A stretch of 19,122 nt of DNA, taken from positions 1 through 19,122 of the forward strand of contig JBDTRM010000153.1 of NCBI GenBank assembly GCA_039931675.1. Reading direction: 5' to 3'. Both the position numbers and the translations under genes were made by a program. Each line of letters starts with the position of its first letter. Position 1 is the stretch's first letter. The stretch is from JAEUTH01 sp039931675 (GTDB taxonomy: Bacteria; Bacteroidota; Bacteroidia; AKYH767-A; OLB10). The notes under the pieces are model-generated. The model was not told the DNA's origin. It saw only the letters and a program-made list of their open reading frames with translations, and did not search any database. Of the stretch, positions 15,212 to 19,122 are shown in pieces.

Positions 15212-16711
15212 TTAGAAATGAAAAGACAGGCCTGCATGTAAACCTAATGTATAAGGAAAACAATTTACAGAAGTATCTTGTGTAAGAGATGTAACTGAGC
15301 CTTTAAAAGAAGGTTCAATAAAAGCACCAAGCCCATTACAAAAATTGTATTGCACACCCAATCCGAAAAGAATACTGTAATTCATTTTTTTAAGTCCGTA
15401 AATATTATTATAGATGGTGTATTTATAATTATTTACGTTCATTTTTGCTTTTTCATTTATATAAAAGTTTGCAGAGAAACCTGCATCAGCAAAAAAGGTG
15501 AACCTGTTTTTTACAGTATGAAACCTCATCTGAACAGGAACATTTATAAATTCAATTGACTGCTCGCAAACAGCATTTAAATTAAGACTATCACCTTCGT
15601 GTATCACTGTATTTTTACGTTTAGGCATTTCTATGTCTCCGCAGGATGTCGGGTAATAATAATGCAATTGATTATCCTCGCCATAAGCTGCATAAATTGT
15701 TGAAACAGCAATAGAATAAGCCATAGTTGAATAAGTGCAGCCCGTGTTTATACTCCACCTTTTATTTAAATCAAATCCGATTGACAATCCTGTGCTGAAT
15801 GAATAAGCTGATTTTTCGCGGTTTTTGTATGCTGATGTTCCTTCAGCATCATTCACGTTGTTATCTTTTAAATAATTCTTAGTAAGATCAGGAGAATAGT
15901 ACGCAGCTAATGAAAAGCGTGAAATAAAACTTTTATTGTTGACTTCAACGGAATCATTTACATGAATGATTGCAGGAGAATTTCTTATAGACAATTCACT
16001 TTTTTCAGTTGTTGTTAAATCAATTGTTTGCATGAAATCAATGTCAGAGATTCCTGGCGCTGATGAATTTTCACCATTGGAATTCGTTAAAGATTGATCA
16101 CCTGATGAACCGTTGTTCGTTTTTGATTTATTGTGTTTTGCAATAACATCTTCTTTATAGGTACCCAATTTGGTGCGATCATCATCATTATTATTAGGTT
16201 TATTTTCATAACTGATTTCTTCAGTATCATCAGCATTGCTTTTATTATTCATCTTTGCAGATGCCGGCTTGTTTCTAAAACTGTTTTTAGCTGAAATGTA
16301 ATTATCATGATTGCTTTTAATTTCACTCTTACCGGCAGCATGAATTTTTTCATCATGCGTTTCAATAACCTGTAAATTACTACCTGCAGATTCAGCAGTT
16401 GATAATTGAGGATCATTATTAGCTATAACAGAACTTTGGTGATCCGCTGTAAATTTCTGTCCTGCAGGGTTCTTTAAACTGTTTGGAGATTGTTGGAGAA
16501 TAAAATAATAAGATGAAACAGAAAAAATCAATAACAATGCAAGGCCAATACTTAGCCATTTGTAGCGCTTTGTTTTTTGCCTGTAAATAATTTCCTGCTT
16601 CTTTGTTAAAGCTGCATCAATCGCACTCCACGCATTTTCAGGCGGATCCATTTTATAATCTCTAATGACCGAACGCGGTGATTTATTTTCGTTATCCTCT
16701 TCCATTAACAC
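15212..16711 (-). CDS. Predicted dual-membrane-spanning anti-sigma factor with outer-membrane beta-barrel
   Basis: The 499-residue protein (alternative ATG at 16705) begins with ~50 cytoplasmic residues including DPPENAWSAIDAAL, which resembles anti-sigma N-termini. One membrane helix follows (~51-71), then ~190 residues rich in Asn, Ser, Lys and Asp with no obvious fold. The C-terminal ~240 residues (SRFSLAAYYSPD to HAGLSFHF) have the alternating pattern and terminal Phe of an outer-membrane beta-barrel. One chain would therefore connect cytoplasm, inner membrane, periplasm and outer membrane. This is the architecture of the Dma anti-sigma factors of Bacteroides, which pair with Das sigma factors and influence outer-membrane vesiculation. 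It overlaps the sigma gene by up to 20 bases. The sigma-sequestering role is inferred from architecture and operon. Confidence 0.78.
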   Translation of the reverse strand: MLMEEDNENKSPRSVIRDYKMDPPENAWSAIDAALTKKQEIIYRQKTKRYKWLSIGLALLLIFSVSSYYFILQQSPNSLKNPAGQKFTADHQSSVIANNDPQLSTAESAGSNLQVIETHDEKIHAAGKSEIKSNHDNYISAKNSFRNKPASAKMNNKSNADDTEEISYENKPNNNDDDRTKLGTYKEDVIAKHNKSKTNNGSSGDQSLTNSNGENSSAPGISDIDFMQTIDLTTTEKSELSIRNSPAIIHVNDSVEVNNKSFISRFSLAAYYSPDLTKNYLKDNNVNDAEGTSAYKNREKSAYSFSTGLSIGFDLNKRWSINTGCTYSTMAYSIAVSTIYAAYGEDNQLHYYYPTSCGDIEMPKRKNTVIHEGDSLNLNAVCEQSIEFINVPVQMRFHTVKNRFTFFADAGFSANFYINEKAKMNVNNYKYTIYNNIYGLKKMNYSILFGLGVQYNFCNGLGAFIEPSFKGSVTSLTQDTSVNCFPYTLGLHAGLSFHF

Positions 16712-17273
16712 TTATTATTTGTTCCGGTATATTGTTGTTGTTATACACAGCCCTTTGTAAAATTCTACGCGCATCATGTAAATTCGATCGTGAAGTACCT
16801 TCTGATATTCCCAGCTTCTCAGCTATTTCCTTATGCTTTAATCCTTCAAATTCATAAAGGTTAAAAACCAATTTGCAAACGGGTGGCAGCTTATGAATTA
16901 ATTTCATTAGTTCGCCTGCTTCAATATTGCTCAGAATATCGTCTGTGCTATATTGATTCAATTCTGCATCATTACCGTTAATACTCTGAACAATAAACAA
17001 CCGGGGATTTTTTCTATATTTTTCAATAGCAGTGTTTATCATTATTTTCCTGATCCAGCCTTCAAGCGAACCTGATTTTCTGAAGCTTTTGATATGCTCA
17101 TACACCTTCATAAATCCCTCGTGAAAAGTATCCTCAGCTTCTTCCCTGTTCTTTGAATACCGGAAACAAAGTGCAAACATTTTGGCACAATACTGCTCAT
17201 ACAGCATATTTTGGGCGAGCCTGTCACCCTTAATACACCCATTAATCAGCATATCCTCTCTGTCTTCAGTCAA
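16692..17273 (-). CDS. ECF RNA polymerase sigma factor
   Basis: The protein has 193 residues from a TTG at 17273 (MTEDREDMLINGCIKGD, which fits family N-termini); an ATG at 17252 would give 186. Region 2 covers ~20-92 (LYEQYCAKMFALCFRYSKNREEAEDTFHEGFMKVY, with the -10 recognition helix GWIRKIMINTAIEKYR). Region 4 covers ~118-175 (LPPVCKLVFNLYEFEGLKHKEIAEKLGISEGTSRSNLHDARRIL, the -35 recognition helix). Regions 1 and 3 are absent, as expected for ECF factors. Its promoter (17292-17324) matches those of two nearby envelope genes, so it most likely activates itself and them. The overlapping downstream gene is the probable anti-sigma factor. Confidence 0.93.
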   Translation of the reverse strand: MTEDREDMLINGCIKGDRLAQNMLYEQYCAKMFALCFRYSKNREEAEDTFHEGFMKVYEHIKSFRKSGSLEGWIRKIMINTAIEKYRKNPRLFIVQSINGNDAELNQYSTDDILSNIEAGELMKLIHKLPPVCKLVFNLYEFEGLKHKEIAEKLGISEGTSRSNLHDARRILQRAVYNNNNIPEQIISVNGRG

Positions 17274-17291
17274 ATTATCATTCTTTAGATT

Positions 17292-17324
17292 TAGAGATGC
17301 TAAATTGATAAAAATTGTTGGGTT
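17292..17324 (-). promoter_or_regulatory. Candidate autoregulated ECF-sigma promoter of the sigma/anti-sigma operon
   Basis: On the minus strand, AACCCAAC (17324-17317) is followed after 17 bases by CATCTCTA (17299-17292). The predicted transcript start near 17285 leaves ~12 bases before the TTG start or ~33 before the ATG at 17252. The insertion-sequence transposase stop lies only 45 bp upstream of the first box. Confidence 0.7.
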
Positions 17325-17359
17325 GTTAAAAAAATAAATATAACCGCTGTTAACCCAAC
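17317..17359. repeat. Inverted repeat GTTGGGTT...AACCCAAC at the insertion-sequence edge
   Basis: GTTGGGTT (17317-17324, the -35 box of the sigma promoter read on the plus strand) is mirrored by AACCCAAC at 17352-17359 on the plus strand. The plus-strand copy is not followed by a CATCT box. It ends ten bases before the transposase stop, so it may be part of the insertion-sequence terminus or a second half-site. Confidence 0.4.
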
Positions 17360-19122
17360 TTGCAGCTACTACCCTGTGAGGAGCTTTAAAATGGGGATTT
17401 TGTTTTTTTCGGGTGTCGTTTTGTGTACTACAGATTTTAATTTTCTAAAGGGTTTGTGTTTTGCATTTAGAATGTCAAAATATTGTTTTAGTTTTTGATT
17501 TGGCTCTGAGCATTTGCGTATGCTGATGATTTTGTCATAAGTATTTTGTCCCGAAGTGGTAATCATTTTTTGTGTGTTTCCAATGCGGACTATTTCTAGC
17601 CAACCGTTATTAATTTTGTGTGCCTTTAGTTGATGCCGGATGGTATTCACTAACCAATAGGCAAGTATGCCTAAGTGAAGATGGGCCATAGTGCTGTCAT
17701 CTTTTTGATGATAGATGGGTCGCAGGTCAAGGTCTGTTTTTAGCGTTCGGAAGGTGCTTTCAATTTCACGGATGGTGTTGTATATGTTCCATATTATCAC
17801 TTCATCTTTTATAGGCATATTGGTACGCAGGAAATATACTCCCAAGCCATCTGTCATTTGCTGATGCAGTTCCTGGTCTTTTTCCCAGGTGATATTGGTT
17901 ACTTGTTCATTTGTTTTATCAGTAGTGATGTGGATGTTGTAATAGTGGTGTACGGAGGGATATTTTTGTTTGGCTCTGCCAATGCGTTCATGCACTTTGC
18001 TTACTTTTTTTACTCCACTTTTTTTGTGTACTGAGCTTTTTATTTTTTCTAATGCTTCTTCAAATCTCGTTTCAAATAAATCTTTCATACCCTCCTCTTT
18101 GAGTGCTTTGGCAGGGCTTGTTATTTCAAGATAATAATCTGTGTTCACATCGGTTTGTACAGCTTTAATAAGTATTTCGCTTTTTGATTTGGTTTCTAAA
18201 ATGACACTCAGTCTATCGCGCACCGTGGTGTAGTCTTTGAGCCTGGTTCTGCTCACACATACATAGAAGTAGCCTTTTGCTTGCAGCAATGCTAAGTTTT
18301 CTTGTGTGGCAATACCCGCATCTAAAACGATAATGGGTTTATGATGGCTGGTTTGCAGGGTGAGTTCATCTATCATGGATGATAGTGTTTTACAATCAGC
18401 AATATTGCCCTCATGTATGGCTGTGTATTTGATAAATCCTTCGATGTTTACTACCATAGCCAGTACTACTAACTTGGCATCGCTTCGCTTTTCTTTGCTG
18501 CGACCTCGCTGGGCCAGTGTGCTTGTTTGTTTGCGTCCTTCAAAATAGGTATTGGTCAAATCATATAGAATGATTTTATCTTGTAAGTCGAACATGTGAT
18601 TGGTGCGGTTGGATAAATGTTTTTCTAACGGTGCCTTTATACCATACAAGTTGAGTGCGCCCTGATACAATTTATCTTTTGTCATCTGCTCTATGTTGTA
18701 TCCGGTAAGTTCGCACACGGCAGAGTTTTCTTTTATCCATTGACTTGTTTTGAGTTCTGATGCCGGGTATGCTGCGCGGCTGATTACTTGCGTTGCTGCC
18801 AATTTTATCTGTGTTTCATTCCAGCCTTGCTCATGCAAAAATTCAGAAAGTTGTAATTGATTCCAGGTATGGTAACACATCCATTCTGTACCCACTTCTC
18901 GCACATTGGTATGTTTGATGGTATCTACATCTATGTGCCGCTGTGCTTTGTCTGCCCAGTTTATATCAATTCGCTTTTCATTTACCAATCGCTGCCATAG
19001 TTGCTCCGTCATCGTTTTTACAACAGGGTCGGCTTCTTCAAATAATGTTTCTTGTTTTTTGTAACGCGCATTCAAATAGGATTGTATTTTATTTAGTTGG
19101 TCAACACTCACCTGTTCTAAAA
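17325..19122 (-). mobile_element. Insertion sequence, IS1634 family, partial
   Basis: The element comprises the transposase gene and a short 3' flank. Its left boundary is uncertain by about 40 bp and the right boundary is outside the window. It stands directly upstream of the sigma promoter. An outward transcript from it would read into the sigma operon, since both face the same way and no terminator is visible between them. Confidence 0.6.
17369..19122 (-). CDS. IS1634-type (IS4 superfamily) transposase, N-terminus beyond window
   Basis: The frame is open to the right edge. The first start visible is GTG at 19111, but family members usually carry ~50 more residues before this point, so the true start is probably outside. 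Counting from that GTG, the RNase-H-like DDE triad is D184 (ILYDLTNTYFEG), D264 (IVLDAGIAT) and E451 (REIESTFRTLK), followed by the family-typical DLRPIYH and HLHLGILAYWLVNTIRHQLK. No frameshift or internal stop is seen, so the enzyme is likely intact. The left end of the element should lie between the stop at 17369 and the sigma promoter. The terminal inverted repeats cannot be defined because the other end is out of view. Confidence 0.9.
   Translation of the reverse strand, partial: LEQVSVDQLNKIQSYLNARYKKQETLFEEADPVVKTMTEQLWQRLVNEKRIDINWADKAQRHIDVDTIKHTNVREVGTEWMCYHTWNQLQLSEFLHEQGWNETQIKLAATQVISRAAYPASELKTSQWIKENSAVCELTGYNIEQMTKDKLYQGALNLYGIKAPLEKHLSNRTNHMFDLQDKIILYDLTNTYFEGRKQTSTLAQRGRSKEKRSDAKLVVLAMVVNIEGFIKYTAIHEGNIADCKTLSSMIDELTLQTSHHKPIIVLDAGIATQENLALLQAKGYFYVCVSRTRLKDYTTVRDRLSVILETKSKSEILIKAVQTDVNTDYYLEITSPAKALKEEGMKDLFETRFEEALEKIKSSVHKKSGVKKVSKVHERIGRAKQKYPSVHHYYNIHITTDKTNEQVTNITWEKDQELHQQMTDGLGVYFLRTNMPIKDEVIIWNIYNTIREIESTFRTLKTDLDLRPIYHQKDDSTMAHLHLGILAYWLVNTIRHQLKAHKINNGWLEIVRIGNTQKMITTSGQNTYDKIISIRKCSEPNQKLKQYFDILNAKHKPFRKLKSVVHKTTPEKNKIPILKLLTG

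Noticed and set aside
17352..17359. Plus-strand AACCCAAC as a fourth sigma-type promoter
   Set aside because: No CATCT box follows at 16-17 bases and it points into the transposase gene end.

Overview
The window looks like a chromosomal segment of a Bacteroidota bacterium, most likely of the Chitinophaga/Sphingobacteria type. The evidence is two type IX secretion (T9SS) C-terminal sorting domains with a YPNP motif, PKD/Ig-like surface repeats, a TPR-containing sensor kinase with a NarL-type regulator, an ECF sigma factor paired with a membrane-spanning beta-barrel protein, A-rich start regions without Shine-Dalgarno sequences, and moderate-to-low GC.

Layout from left to right. (1) Positions 1-3707, minus strand: the N-terminal ~1235 residues of a giant secreted adhesin-like protein, with a signal peptide, two RTX-like nonapeptides, about nine ~33-residue beta-helix-type repeats and then near-identical 69/70-residue Ig-like repeats running off the left edge. 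(2) 4090-7134, plus strand: a restriction-modification island. It holds a beta-class DNA methyltransferase, a HARE-HTH plus PD-(D/E)XK-like nuclease and a small unknown protein, each overlapping the next by one base. A repeat/hairpin junction follows, and then a 5'-truncated AlwI/BstNBI-family restriction enzyme that keeps its catalytic half but has no recognition half. (3) 7197-10013, minus strand: a LuxR/NarL response regulator and its TPR histidine kinase. (4) 10161-17273, minus strand: a cell-envelope redox cluster (cupredoxin-Ig T9SS protein, cytochrome c-like lipoprotein, four-domain CHRD T9SS protein, cupredoxin lipoprotein) followed by an ECF sigma factor and a predicted dual-membrane-spanning anti-sigma partner. 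(5) 17369-19122, minus strand: an IS1634-type transposase running off the right edge.

Two regulatory circuits can be read directly from the DNA. First, the motif AACCCAAC, a 16-17 nt spacer, then CATCTNTA occurs three times, always on the minus strand: in front of the sigma factor gene, the cupredoxin lipoprotein gene and the CHRD gene. This looks like the promoter of the encoded ECF sigma factor and defines an autoregulated local regulon of envelope genes. Second, an almost identical 21-bp sequence containing the dyad TATCA-N4-TGATA lies upstream of both the response-regulator gene and the giant adhesin gene, on either side of the restriction island. This suggests that the two-component system controls itself and the adhesin, and that the restriction island was inserted between regulator and target.

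Limits: functional calls rest on motif recognition by eye; no database search or statistics were run. Both window-edge genes are incomplete.
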